Assembly (NCBI GenBank): GCA_035516035.1
Contig: DATJAS010000103.1
Span: 62,001 to 126,000 of the forward strand
Source of the DNA: Fen-1273 sp035516035
GTDB taxonomy: Bacteria; Bacteroidota; Ignavibacteria; UBA10030; UBA6906
Direction of reading: 5' to 3'
DNA length: 64,000 nucleotides
Positions 34,693 through 42,975 of this stretch are shown in pieces. Made by a program: the position numbers and the translations under genes. The notes beneath the pieces were generated by a model. The model saw nothing but the letters and a program-made list of their open reading frames with translations, ran no database searches and was not told where the DNA came from. Every line of letters starts with the position of its first letter. Position 1 is the first letter of the stretch.

Positions 34693-35510
34693 AGCCGTTC
34701 GACCACCCCTTTCATGATCGCCGTCAGCCGCGGCTCGGTCTGCGAGGCCACCGCGATAATGTCCTCCACGTTCGCCACCTGGAGCGCGTCGGGGAAGCAC
34801 TCGTCGGTGATGATCGAGAACCCCAGGACGCTGATGCCCATGTGGTTGGCAACGATGTTCTCCGGCACTGTGGACATCCCGACGGCGTCGGCGCCGATGG
34901 AACGGAGGAAGCGGTACTCGGCGCGTGTCTCGAGGTTCGGGCCGGCAACGGCGACAAACACCCCCCGTTCCGGGCGGATCTTCAACTCGAGCGCCACGCG
35001 CTCGGCCAGCGCGATCAGGCTCCGCGAGTAGGGCTCCGACATGTCGGGGAACCGCGGCCCGAGCGTGTCGTCGTTCGGTCCGATCAGGGGGTTGTCGCCA
35101 ATCAGGTTAATGTGGTCGGTGATGATCATGATGTTCCCGCGGCTGAACTGCGGGTTCATCCCCCCGGCGGCGTTTGAGATGAGGAGCGTGTTCACGCCCA
35201 GGAATTTCATTACGCGCACGGGGAACGTGACCTGCTGAAGCGTGTAGCCTTCATAGTAGTGGAAACGCCCCTGCATGGCGACCACCGCCTTGCCGCCGAG
35301 CGTGCCGAAGATCAGCCGCCCGTGGTGCGATTCGACTGTGGAGAGGGGAAAATGGGGAATGTCGCCGTAGTCGATGACCGCCTCGGCGGCGATCTCTTTC
35401 GCCAGCCCCCCCAGCCCCGTGCCGAGGATGATCCCGACGCCGGGTTCCATGCGCGTCTTCGTGCGCAGGAACCGGACCGCCTCGTCAATGCGTGTGCGGA
35501 GCTCTGTCAT
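34689..35510 (-). CDS. Purine nucleoside phosphorylase
   Basis: 273 residues of the trimeric PNP family. GIILGTGLGGLAKEI binds phosphate, then VVAMQGRFHYYEGYTLQQ, LLISNAAGGMNPQFSRG, GVFVAVAGPNLETRAEYRF and VGMSTVPENIVANHMGI, ending with the Asn/Asp-region SIITDECFP. It splits purine nucleosides with phosphate into base and ribose 1-phosphate for salvage. The start overlaps the end of the DivIVA-like gene by 26 bases; its stop overlaps ileS. Confidence 0.95.
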   Translation of the reverse strand: MTELRTRIDEAVRFLRTKTRMEPGVGIILGTGLGGLAKEIAAEAVIDYGDIPHFPLSTVESHHGRLIFGTLGGKAVVAMQGRFHYYEGYTLQQVTFPVRVMKFLGVNTLLISNAAGGMNPQFSRGNIMIITDHINLIGDNPLIGPNDDTLGPRFPDMSEPYSRSLIALAERVALELKIRPERGVFVAVAGPNLETRAEYRFLRSIGADAVGMSTVPENIVANHMGISVLGFSIITDECFPDALQVANVEDIIAVASQTEPRLTAIMKGVVERL

Positions 35511-36042
35511 CGTCGATGTTCTTCAGTATGCTCTCCACCTCGAGCGATTCCTTGCCGGTCCCGAGCGACGTGCCGGCCCCGAGGTCTTCCGAGCCCCCCA
35601 TGTCGAGCGTTTTGAGGAGGTCCAGCTCAGAGCTGAGGAGTACCCGCAACCTGCCGATCAGGGATTCCTTGCGCGCCTGGAGCCGGTGGAGCTCGGCGCC
35701 CAGCCGGGCGAGGTCGGCGTTGGCCTTCTCCACGATCTTCGCCCCCCGCGATTCGGCCTCGCGTACGATTGTCTCCGCCTCCCGTCGTGCCGATTCGTAT
35801 GTTCGCCCCGTCGCCTCCTGCGCCTGGAGGAGCGTCTGCTGGAGCGTTTTTTCGATCTGCCGGTAGTCCTTCAGCTGCGTCTCCAGCTCCACGATCCGGT
35901 CGCGCGCCTCTTTCTGCGCCCGGAGCGCCTCTTCCAGGTCTGCCGCCGCCATCTCCAGGAACGTGTCGACTTCGACGGGATCGTACCCCCGCATGATGCG
36001 CTTGAATTCCTGCTTCCGGATATCGAGCGGTGTAAGCTTCAT
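35485..36042 (-). CDS. DivIVA-domain coiled-coil protein
   Basis: 185 residues. MKLTPLDIRKQEFKRIMRGY followed by DPVEVDTFLEMAAADLEE is the lipid-binding DivIVA N-terminal domain, then a long coiled coil (about 35-135) and a short acidic tail that likely varies. DivIVA-type proteins mark curved membranes and recruit division or growth machinery in Gram-positives; short homologues in this group have no set role. It overlaps the yggS-like gene by four bases (ATGA-type) and the PNP gene by 26. Confidence 0.9.
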   Translation of the reverse strand: MKLTPLDIRKQEFKRIMRGYDPVEVDTFLEMAAADLEEALRAQKEARDRIVELETQLKDYRQIEKTLQQTLLQAQEATGRTYESARREAETIVREAESRGAKIVEKANADLARLGAELHRLQARKESLIGRLRVLLSSELDLLKTLDMGGSEDLGAGTSLGTGKESLEVESILKNIDDDRAPHTH

Positions 36043-36725
36043 GGAGTCCTCCGCTGGTTGTCAGCTTTCGCTCTGCGCCCGAAAAGCGCCGTCCCGATTC
36101 TCACGATCGTCGCCCCCTCCTCGACGGCAACCTCGAAATCCCCCGTCATGCCCATGGAGAGGTGCTTCATGTGCGGGTGGGCGCTCGCGAGCCCGTCCCG
36201 GAGCTCCCGGAGCCGGCGGAACATCGGCCGCGACCCTTCGGCCTGGGGGAGGAACGGTCCGATTGTCATAAGCCCGGCGAGCCGTATGTGGCGGCAGGGG
36301 CCGAGCGCGCGCGCCAGCGAGGCGACGTCTTCCGGGGCGACGCCGAATTTCGTCTCTTCCCCCGTCGTGTTGACCTCGATCAGGCAATCGACCACGCGGC
36401 CGGCTTCATTCGCCCTGCGGTCGATCTCAAGCCCCAGCCGCTCGGAGTCGAGCGCGTGGATCATGTGCACGCCCGGGACGACCTGCTTCACCTTGTTGGT
36501 CTGGAGGTGGCCGATAAAGTGCCACCGGACATCCTCCCCCTCGAGCGCGCGCTGCTTGGCGAGAAGCTCCTGGACATAGTTCTCGCCGATATCGCCGATC
36601 CCGCCCCGGATAGCCTCGCTCAGCGCGGAGGCGGGGAACGTTTTCCCGACCGCCAGGAGCGTGACATCGCCCGCGGGGCGGCCGGCACGGCGACAGGCCC
36701 CGGCGATCCGCTCCCGGACGCCCAT
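36039..36725 (-). CDS. YggS/PROSC-type PLP-homeostasis protein
   Basis: About 228 residues. VTLLAVGKTFPASAL carries the PLP lysine, then IGENYVQELLAKQ, VRWHFIGHLQTNKVK, MIHALDSERL, CLIEVNTTGEETKFGVA, LAGLMTIGPFL and the phosphate-binding LSMGMTGDFEVAVEEG. The family holds pyridoxal phosphate and keeps its pool balanced rather than acting as a known enzyme. I place the start at ATG 36725 (GAGAACATC before it); the ATG at 36743 would leave a leader of about ten bases from the promoter found upstream. It is first in the operon running to the rluD-like gene. Confidence 0.93.
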   Translation of the reverse strand: MGVRERIAGACRRAGRPAGDVTLLAVGKTFPASALSEAIRGGIGDIGENYVQELLAKQRALEGEDVRWHFIGHLQTNKVKQVVPGVHMIHALDSERLGLEIDRRANEAGRVVDCLIEVNTTGEETKFGVAPEDVASLARALGPCRHIRLAGLMTIGPFLPQAEGSRPMFRRLRELRDGLASAHPHMKHLSMGMTGDFEVAVEEGATIVRIGTALFGRRAKADNQRRTP

Positions 36726-36759
36726 GATGTTCTCAGAAATCATTCAAAATCAAGAATTT

Positions 36760-36788
36760 AATATAACCGATTGTGCCCTGAAAATCAA
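36760..36788 (-). promoter_or_regulatory. Promoter of the yggS-to-rluD operon
   Basis: Minus strand TTGATT (36783-36788), 17 bases, TATATT (36760-36765). It reads towards the yggS-like gene and is the only good promoter seen for the seven-gene run. Confidence 0.6.
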
Positions 36789-36810
36789 CGAATTGCCCCG
36801 CCGCGGTTCC

Positions 36811-36839
36811 TTGACTTACCCCCGATTTTTGATTTACTT
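36811..36839 (+). promoter_or_regulatory. Candidate promoter of the TPR-larE operon
   Basis: TTGACT (36811-36816), 17 bases, TTACTT (36834-36839), about 35 bases before the ATG at 36875. The -10 is weak. Confidence 0.4.
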
Positions 36840-36874
36840 GCCTTCGGCGACACGTGCACATTCAGGAACGGGGA

Positions 36875-38299
36875 ATGAGCATACTCGACTTCGGCAATTT
36901 TGACGACGATCCCGAGGACGACCAGGGCCGGCGGGAGCGTTTTGAAGACGAGCTAAGAAAGTACCGGGAATCGCAGAAGGACGGGTCCTCCGGCATCACC
37001 AACGCCGAAGCGCTGGAGGAGATCGTCAACTACTATTTTGATAACGAGAAGTACGAAGACGCCCTCCATTTCGTCAACCAGCTCCTCGCCATCGTCCCCT
37101 ACAGCGCGGATTTCTGGCACCGGAAGGGGCTCATCCTCGCGAACCTCTTCAAGTACGAGGAGGCCCTCGAGGCCTACGACCGGTCCCTCTCCCTGAATCC
37201 CGTTGACCCGGAAGTTCTCGTCAACCGGGGAATCACGCTCGACGACCTCGGGCGCTACCCTGACGCCATAGCGAGCTTCAACCGCGCACTCGAGATTGAT
37301 CCGGCCCAGGAGGACGCCCTGTTCAACAAGGGGATCTCGCTGGAAAAGACGGGGCAGTACGAGGATGCGGCCGGGATTTTCCGGTTCATACTCGACGGCA
37401 ACCCGGACCACAAGGACGCCTGGTACGAGATGGGGTACTGCTTCGACTACCTCGACCGCCCGTCGGAGTCGCTCCGCTGTTACGACGAACACCTGAACCG
37501 GGACCCCTACAACTACAACGCCTGGTACAACCGGGGAATCGTCCTGAACCGGATGATGCAGTACAACCTGGCCATCGAAAGTTACGAAACGGCGCTCGCG
37601 ATACACGAAAAATTCCCGTCCGCCTGGTACAATAAAGGGAACGCGTTCGCCAACCTGGGGCGCCTGCAGGATGCCATCGACTGCTATCGGCAGACGCTCC
37701 AGCAGGACGAAAAAGACGTGCCGGCGTGGCACAACCTGGGAAACGCCTACGAGGAGCTGGGAGAATACGAGGACGCCATCAAGTCCTTCACGCAGGCGAT
37801 CAGGAATGAGCCGACGCACTACGAGTCGTACTTCGGCCGCGGGAGCTGTCACGACGCGCTGGAACAGTGGCGCAAGGCGCTGGCGGACTACAACAAGGCC
37901 CTCTCGCTCTGCAAGGACTACCCGGAGCTCTGGTACGCGAAGGCGGACCTCCTCTACAATATGGGGAAGCCCCGGGAGTCGCTGCTGGCGTACCGGATGG
38001 TGACGCGCCTGGAGCCGAAGAACTACGAGGCGTGGCTCGACTACGGGGAGACGCTCTTCGAGCTGGGCTACCTGAAGCAGGCCCTGAAGTCGTTCGACCG
38101 CTCCGTCGAGGCCAACCCGTACGCGGCGGAGGCGTTCTACAGCCGGGCCAAGGTGCTCCTGGTGATGAACCGGGTGTACGAGGCGGTGGAATCGCTGAAA
38201 AACTCGTTCCGGCTCGACCCGACCAAGCGGAAGCAGTTCGAGGAGGAATTCCCGGGCGTCCGTTCCATCAAGGAGTTCAGGAACCTGCTCCGCAGGTGA
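36875..38299 (+). CDS. TPR-repeat protein
   Basis: 474 residues from the ATG at 36875 with AGGAACGGGGA before it; the GTG 21 bases upstream has no such site. No signal peptide, so it is cytoplasmic. An acidic N-terminus (DDDPEDDQGRRERFEDE) is followed by about 11 tandem TPR units (about 50-445), for example FWHRKGLILANLFKYEEAL and WYNKGNAFANLGRLQDAI, with many Trp-Tyr and Asn-rich turns. TPR arrays act as protein scaffolds; partners are unknown. It is the first gene of a rightward run with larE, a TolB-like protein, pyrF and DUF2851. Similar TPR proteins sit in this position in many Bacteroidota-type genomes, but I cannot name its role. Confidence 0.88.
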   Translation: MSILDFGNFDDDPEDDQGRRERFEDELRKYRESQKDGSSGITNAEALEEIVNYYFDNEKYEDALHFVNQLLAIVPYSADFWHRKGLILANLFKYEEALEAYDRSLSLNPVDPEVLVNRGITLDDLGRYPDAIASFNRALEIDPAQEDALFNKGISLEKTGQYEDAAGIFRFILDGNPDHKDAWYEMGYCFDYLDRPSESLRCYDEHLNRDPYNYNAWYNRGIVLNRMMQYNLAIESYETALAIHEKFPSAWYNKGNAFANLGRLQDAIDCYRQTLQQDEKDVPAWHNLGNAYEELGEYEDAIKSFTQAIRNEPTHYESYFGRGSCHDALEQWRKALADYNKALSLCKDYPELWYAKADLLYNMGKPRESLLAYRMVTRLEPKNYEAWLDYGETLFELGYLKQALKSFDRSVEANPYAAEAFYSRAKVLLVMNRVYEAVESLKNSFRLDPTKRKQFEEEFPGVRSIKEFRNLLRR

Positions 38300-38381
38300 G
38301 GGGAATCGGACCTGAGATGACCCTGACCTTGTTCCGGACACGGGACGAGGTCTTTTTGTATGTGAAGTGCGAGGAGGGGAG

Positions 38382-39233
38382 ATGCTGACGGAAGCCGTTG
38401 CCGCAAAATACGAGACGCTCCGGGGGATCCTCCGATCCATGGGAAGCGTCGCGATCGGGTACTCGGGGGGGGTGGACAGCACGCTCCTGCTCAAGGTCGC
38501 CGTGGACGAGCTGGGCGCCGGTGCGCTCGCCATGATCGGCCGCTCGGAGACGTACCCGACGCGCGAGTTCGAGGAGGCGGTCGCAACCGCCGGAGGGATG
38601 GGCGCCCGGTTCGTCGTCGTCCGCACGGAGGAGACCGACGACCTGAAATTCAGGGAAAACCCCGCCGACCGCTGCTATTATTGCAAGACGGAGCTCTTCG
38701 GCAAGCTCCGGGCGCTGGCGGCCAGTGAGCAGATCCGCTGGATCGCAGACGGGACGATCACCGACGACACCGGGGACTTCCGGCCCGGGATGAAAGCAAA
38801 GGCGGAGCAGGACGTCCGGTCCCCCCTCCTTGAGGCGGGGCTCTCCAAGGCGGACGTGAGGGCGATCTCCGCCCACCTGGGCCTCGCGACATGGGACAAG
38901 CCGTCGTTCGCGTGCCTCTCCTCCCGGTTCCCCTACGGCACGGCGATCACCAGGGAAAACCTCGACCGGGTGGACCGGGCGGAGTCGTTCCTGCGGGACC
39001 ACGGGTTCCGCTCGTTCCGCGTCCGGTTCCACGACGCGAGCACGGCGCGCATCGAACTCCCCCCGGCGGAGATCGCCAGGATGATGGAGGAGGGAATTCG
39101 CTCTGCCACCGTGGAGTTCCTGAAGGGGCTCGGGTTTACGTACGTCACGCTCGATCTCCAGGGGTACAGGACGGGATCGATGAACGAGGTGCTGGCCGGC
39201 GAGGTGCGCGCACGCTACGCCGCGGGGGGCTGA
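38382..39233 (+). CDS. larE: LarE-type ATP-dependent sulfur transferase
   Basis: 283 residues from the ATG at 38382 with GAGGAGGGGA before it. AIGYSGGVDSTLLLKVA is the PP-loop, then TYPTREFEEA, NPADRCYYCKTELF and SFACLSSRFPYGTAIT. Known LarE proteins activate a pyridinium substrate with ATP and supply sulfur to the nickel-pincer cofactor of lactate racemase. The Lactobacillus enzyme uses one sacrificial Cys (Cys176); here the equivalent C178 is joined by C98 and C101, the three-Cys pattern linked to [4Fe-4S]-dependent LarE. No larA, larB or larC is nearby. A related role in other sulfur insertion is possible. Confidence 0.88.
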   Translation: MLTEAVAAKYETLRGILRSMGSVAIGYSGGVDSTLLLKVAVDELGAGALAMIGRSETYPTREFEEAVATAGGMGARFVVVRTEETDDLKFRENPADRCYYCKTELFGKLRALAASEQIRWIADGTITDDTGDFRPGMKAKAEQDVRSPLLEAGLSKADVRAISAHLGLATWDKPSFACLSSRFPYGTAITRENLDRVDRAESFLRDHGFRSFRVRFHDASTARIELPPAEIARMMEEGIRSATVEFLKGLGFTYVTLDLQGYRTGSMNEVLAGEVRARYAAGG

Positions 39234-39261
39234 GCAGACACAACTCACAGAGGAGACGCTC

Positions 39262-40104
39262 ATGAACAACGCCGTGATCCTCCTCCTGGCCTCCGCCGCC
39301 ATCGCAGGGTGCGCGCGGGAGCAGAGCGGCGCCATCGCGTTCCAGTCCAACCGGGACGGCAATTTTGAGATCTACACGATGGACGGGACGGGGGGGGCGC
39401 CGACGCGCCTCACGGAGAATCCGTCGAACGACATTGCGCCGACGTGGTCCCCCGACGGCACGCGCATCGCCTTCGCCTCCGACAGGGACGGCACGTGGGA
39501 CATCTATACGATGGGCACAGACGGGTCCGGTCTCAGGCAGCTGACGCAGGGCGCGGGCGCAAACACCGCCCCGTCGTGGACCGCCTCGGGCGAGAGGATC
39601 GTCTTCATCTCCACGCGCGACGCGGTCCACGGGGACGTCTACGCGATGAACCCCGACGGAAGCAACACCGTGCGCCTCACGGCCGACTCGCTCGTGAAGG
39701 ACACGCCGCTCATGACGCCGGACGGGAAGACGCTCGTCGTCACGGTGAACACCCGCGGACGGCTCTCGCTCGGCGCGATCGCCCTCCCGGCCGGCACGTG
39801 CCAGCCGCTCACCGGGAACGACCATGACAGCTTCGCCCCGGCGCTTTCCCCCCGCGGGAGCGAAATCATGTTCGTCTCCGACAGGGACGGGAGCCTGCAG
39901 ATCTACGCGATGGATGTCGACGGGCAGCACACGCGGCGCCTCACGACGGACGGCGTGGATGAGCGCTTCCCCGCCTACACGGCCACGCCCGGCGTCATAC
40001 TTGTCGCAAAGAAGGGGGGGATTTCGCTCCTGACGCTCGAGACGGGAAAGGAACGGGTCCTCTCCTACCGGGGGGACTACGCTCCCTCGTGGCACACGCG
40101 CTGA
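39262..40104 (+). CDS. TolB-like beta-propeller lipoprotein
   Basis: 280 residues. MNNAVILLLASAAIAG then C gives a lipobox (AIAGC), so the mature protein is probably lipid-anchored in the periplasm. Five or six propeller repeats of the TolB/WD40-like type follow, each with the SDRDGxxxIYxM pattern: FQSNRDGNFEIYTMDG, ASDRDGTWDIYTMGTDG, STRDAVHGDVYAMNPDG, VSDRDGSLQIYAMDVDG. The fold binds proteins or polysaccharides; no partner is visible. It lacks the TolB N-terminal domain. It lies 28 bases after larE, with AGAGGAGAC before the ATG. Confidence 0.85.
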   Translation: MNNAVILLLASAAIAGCAREQSGAIAFQSNRDGNFEIYTMDGTGGAPTRLTENPSNDIAPTWSPDGTRIAFASDRDGTWDIYTMGTDGSGLRQLTQGAGANTAPSWTASGERIVFISTRDAVHGDVYAMNPDGSNTVRLTADSLVKDTPLMTPDGKTLVVTVNTRGRLSLGAIALPAGTCQPLTGNDHDSFAPALSPRGSEIMFVSDRDGSLQIYAMDVDGQHTRRLTTDGVDERFPAYTATPGVILVAKKGGISLLTLETGKERVLSYRGDYAPSWHTR

Positions 40105-40116
40105 GGCGGGCACCGC

Positions 40117-40941
40117 ATGCGATTCGCACAGAAGCTCCGCCGGATACAGAAGAAACACGACAGCCTCCTCTGTATCGGCCTGGACACGGACCTCGCGCGG
40201 ATCCCCGAGTTTCTCTTCGCATGGGGAGACCCGCTCTACGAGTTCAACAGGAGGATCATCGACGCGACGAAGGACATCGTCTGCGCCTACAAGATCAACC
40301 TTGCCTTCTACGAGGCCACGGGGGAGCACGGATGGTACACGGTGCACCAGACGCTCGCCCGGATTCCCGAGGAGATCCTCACGATCGGCGACGGCAAGCG
40401 GGGGGACATCGGCAATTCCTCCTCCTACTACGCCCGGTTGTTCGTCGAGGACTATGAATTCGGCGCCTCGACGGTGAACCCGTACATGGGGGAGGACTCC
40501 GTGGCCCCGTTCCTGAAGAACCCGGAGCAGGGCGCATTTGTCCTCGCGCTCACGTCGAACCCGGGCGCACGGGATTTCCAGTATCTCCCCGTGCGGGGAA
40601 AACCCCTCTACGAACACGTGGTGGCCCGCGCCGGGAAGTGGAACCGCAGGGGAAACGTGGGGCTCGTCGTCGGCGCAACGCGCCCGAAGGATCTCCGCCG
40701 CGTGCGGGCGCTCGCACCGGAGATGCCGATACTGATCCCCGGCGTGGGAGCACAGGGGGGAGACATCCGCTCGGCGGTGCGATTCGGCTGCGCCCGAGAC
40801 GGCACGATGGCGATCATCAACGCGAGCAGGAGCGTGATCTACGCCTCCGGGGGGGAGGACTTCGCCGCGGCGGCCCGCCGTGCGGCGATCGCCCTGCGCG
40901 ACGAAATCAATTCGTACAGGCGCGCGTACTTCGCGCGCTGA
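40117..40941 (+). CDS. pyrF: Orotidine 5'-phosphate decarboxylase (long, type 2)
   Basis: 274 residues. LCIGLDTDLARIPEF, then CAYKINLAFYEATG, and the catalytic loop IGDGKRGDIGNSSSYYAR with Lys and Asp, as in the Mycobacterium/Myxococcus-type PyrF. ASTVNPYMGEDSVAPFL, LALTSNPGARDFQ, GLVVGATRPKDLRRVR and LIPGVGAQGGD follow. It makes UMP from OMP, last step of pyrimidine synthesis. It starts 12 bases after the propeller gene; the other pyr genes are not in the window. Confidence 0.97.
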   Translation: MRFAQKLRRIQKKHDSLLCIGLDTDLARIPEFLFAWGDPLYEFNRRIIDATKDIVCAYKINLAFYEATGEHGWYTVHQTLARIPEEILTIGDGKRGDIGNSSSYYARLFVEDYEFGASTVNPYMGEDSVAPFLKNPEQGAFVLALTSNPGARDFQYLPVRGKPLYEHVVARAGKWNRRGNVGLVVGATRPKDLRRVRALAPEMPILIPGVGAQGGDIRSAVRFGCARDGTMAIINASRSVIYASGGEDFAAAARRAAIALRDEINSYRRAYFAR

Positions 40942-40978
40942 CCCATCACACGCCCGGGGGAGGACAGCCCGAGAAGCC

Positions 40979-42364
40979 GTGCCCCGGCGCACCACGCGCG
41001 AAACAACGCTCCGCGACATCTGGCAGCACCAGGCGTTCAACCGCCTTCCCCTCCTGACCGACGAAGGAATTTCCGTCGCCGTCCGCTTTCCCGGCACCCC
41101 GAACGCGGATGGGGGTCCCGATTTCACCGATGCGCGCATCAGGATCGGCTCCGTCCTCGCACGGGGCGACGTCGAACTGCACGCGCAGTCCGCATCCTGG
41201 CACGCGCACGGGCACGACGCCGATCCCCATTACAACCGCGTCATACTCCACGCCGTGCTCCGGCCGGGGAGAAGAACGCACGCTCCCCGGACCGCCTCCG
41301 GGCGCGCCGTCCCCCAGGTCGTCCTCTCGGGACATGTCGATCTGCGCAGGCTCCCCGCCCGGCCGCGGCGCCCGGGAGAAATCTGCCTGGCGAGCGGAGC
41401 GAGAGTCTCTCCCCTCCTGCTCCACCGGAAGCTCCGGCGCCTCGGGAAACGAAAGATCGCCGCGAGGGTCCGCGCCCTTGCGCTCCGGCTCGACCAGATC
41501 ATGTCCGAGGCGACAGTGAATCCATGGGGTCAGCTGCTGTACGAGTGTCTCATGGAGGGGATGGGCTACTCGAAAAACCGGCGCCCGTTCCTTGCGCTTG
41601 CGCGGTCACTGCCGATCGCACGCGTGGCCGCAGCCGCCGGAGGCGATGCGCATGCGGCGGAGGCACTCCTCTTCGGCGAAGCGGGCCTCCTCCCGCCGTC
41701 GCGCAGCATCAGCGACAAGGAATCGAGGGGGTATGTCCGCTGCCAGAGGAGGCGCTGGCGATCCCTTCGGGGGGAGCCGCGCGGGACGCTCTGCGAGGCA
41801 GACTGGCTCTTCTTCCGGATGCGGCCTGCCAACTTCCCGACCGCGCGCCTGGCAGGACTTTGCAGGCTCATTCCCCTCATCGCCGGGGAGGGGGCCCTCG
41901 AGCGGGTGCTCGCCCCGCTTGAGCGGCCGGAGGCGACGCCGGGTGCGGCGCTCCGTGAAATCCGGAACCTCTTCGCGGTGCGGGCAGCAGGGTTCTGGTC
42001 GCGCCACGTTCACTTTCGTGCCCGGGGCGGGCGCGTGAGAATCGGGAGGGAGCGAATACACGACCTGGTCTTTAACGCGGTGGTCCCCCTCGCGCTCCTG
42101 CGCGCGCGGCGCGAAGGGGACACCGCTCTGGCACGCAGGGCGCTCGCACTCCTGGAGGCGATGCCGGGAGGATTCCTCCCCTCGGCTCTCGCCGACATGG
42201 AGCGCCGGCTCGGGCGCGCCACGCTTGCGGGCCGCCTGGCCCGGGAAGGGGCGCTCCGGCTCCGGGCGCGCTACTGCCTCCGCTTGCTCTGCGGGCGCTG
42301 CCCCGCCCTCAGAAGGTCACGCCGACGGTCACCGGGACGTACGTGGAGTTCGAGACGTCCGTGA
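40979..42364 (+). CDS. DUF2851 family protein
   Basis: 461 residues from a GTG at 40979 (VPRRTTRETTLRDIWQHQ), after GGGGAGGAC and GAGAAG; the longer frame overlaps pyrF and is rejected. TPNADGGPDFTDARIRIG and RGDVELHAQSASWHAHGHD with the HYNRVILHAVL segment are the conserved N-terminal block, GLLPPSRS and the Arg-rich FRMRPANFPTARLA the later ones. DUF2851 is common in Bacteroidota and Chlorobi relatives. The N-terminal DxxxxxGDVExH pattern looks like a metal-dependent nuclease site; this is inference. The last 56 bases overlap the convergent barrel gene. Confidence 0.85.
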   Translation: MPRRTTRETTLRDIWQHQAFNRLPLLTDEGISVAVRFPGTPNADGGPDFTDARIRIGSVLARGDVELHAQSASWHAHGHDADPHYNRVILHAVLRPGRRTHAPRTASGRAVPQVVLSGHVDLRRLPARPRRPGEICLASGARVSPLLLHRKLRRLGKRKIAARVRALALRLDQIMSEATVNPWGQLLYECLMEGMGYSKNRRPFLALARSLPIARVAAAAGGDAHAAEALLFGEAGLLPPSRSISDKESRGYVRCQRRRWRSLRGEPRGTLCEADWLFFRMRPANFPTARLAGLCRLIPLIAGEGALERVLAPLERPEATPGAALREIRNLFAVRAAGFWSRHVHFRARGGRVRIGRERIHDLVFNAVVPLALLRARREGDTALARRALALLEAMPGGFLPSALADMERRLGRATLAGRLAREGALRLRARYCLRLLCGRCPALRRSRRRSPGRTWSSRRP

Positions 42365-42947
42365 AGATCCAGGCGTACTTCACTTCCAGGAAGAGCGCGA
42401 TGCCCAGTTTCAGGTCGACGCCGAGGCCGACGTCCACTGTCGTCTTCCCTCCCTGCGTGGAGGAGGGGATCGTGTTCCCGGGGAATCCCGCGATCGACGT
42501 GGTGACGGCATCGCGCGATAACCATGCCAGCCCGATGCCTCCCGTGGCGTACGGCGTGATCAGCGGGAGGGGAAGTATCGGCATCTTCCCGTTCGCCGAG
42601 AGCGCGAATATGCCGAGCCCCCCGCCGCTGATCGACATCTGGTCTGCCGCGCTGCCGAAGAGCGGGCGGAAGGAGTCGCGGAACTTGTTCTCGTCGATCG
42701 CATAGTGGATGTAGTCGCCGCTCAGCCGGACGCTGACCAGCATGAGGTTGGCGTCCAGGTGCACGCCACCCCCCAGGCCCGCGCCGTAGGCGCTCGCGAC
42801 CTGCTGGTTGAGGCCGCTCACGGACGGGCCCGGGAATTTCGAGCTGGTGAAGTCGGCGTGGACGCCGAAACCGAACGACGGTCCGAGCGCCATCGCGCTC
42901 GGGGCACAGAGGGCACAGAGGACGCCCGCGAGTATGAGCCGTTGCAT
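42309..42947 (-). CDS. Small outer-membrane beta-barrel protein
   Basis: 212 residues with a signal peptide (MQRLILAGVLCALCAPSAMA). The mature part alternates polar and hydrophobic residues in barrel-like strands (SFGFGVHADFTSS, GGGVHLDANLMLVSVRLSGDY, YATGGIGLAWLSRDAV, VDVGLGVDLKLGIALFLEVKYA) and ends with Phe (VPVTVGVTF), the usual outer-membrane insertion signal. No specific family can be named. AGGAGATCGCACC precedes the ATG. It lies 28 bases after the GATase-like gene, same direction. Confidence 0.78.
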   Translation of the reverse strand: MQRLILAGVLCALCAPSAMALGPSFGFGVHADFTSSKFPGPSVSGLNQQVASAYGAGLGGGVHLDANLMLVSVRLSGDYIHYAIDENKFRDSFRPLFGSAADQMSISGGGLGIFALSANGKMPILPLPLITPYATGGIGLAWLSRDAVTTSIAGFPGNTIPSSTQGGKTTVDVGLGVDLKLGIALFLEVKYAWIFTDVSNSTYVPVTVGVTF

Positions 42948-42975
42948 GGTGCGATCTCCTGAGAGGTTGTGGGGT

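Noticed and set aside
32344..35031. An 895-residue plus-strand open frame
   Set aside because: It lies wholly opposite ileS and PNP and has no recognisable motif; ileS is certain.
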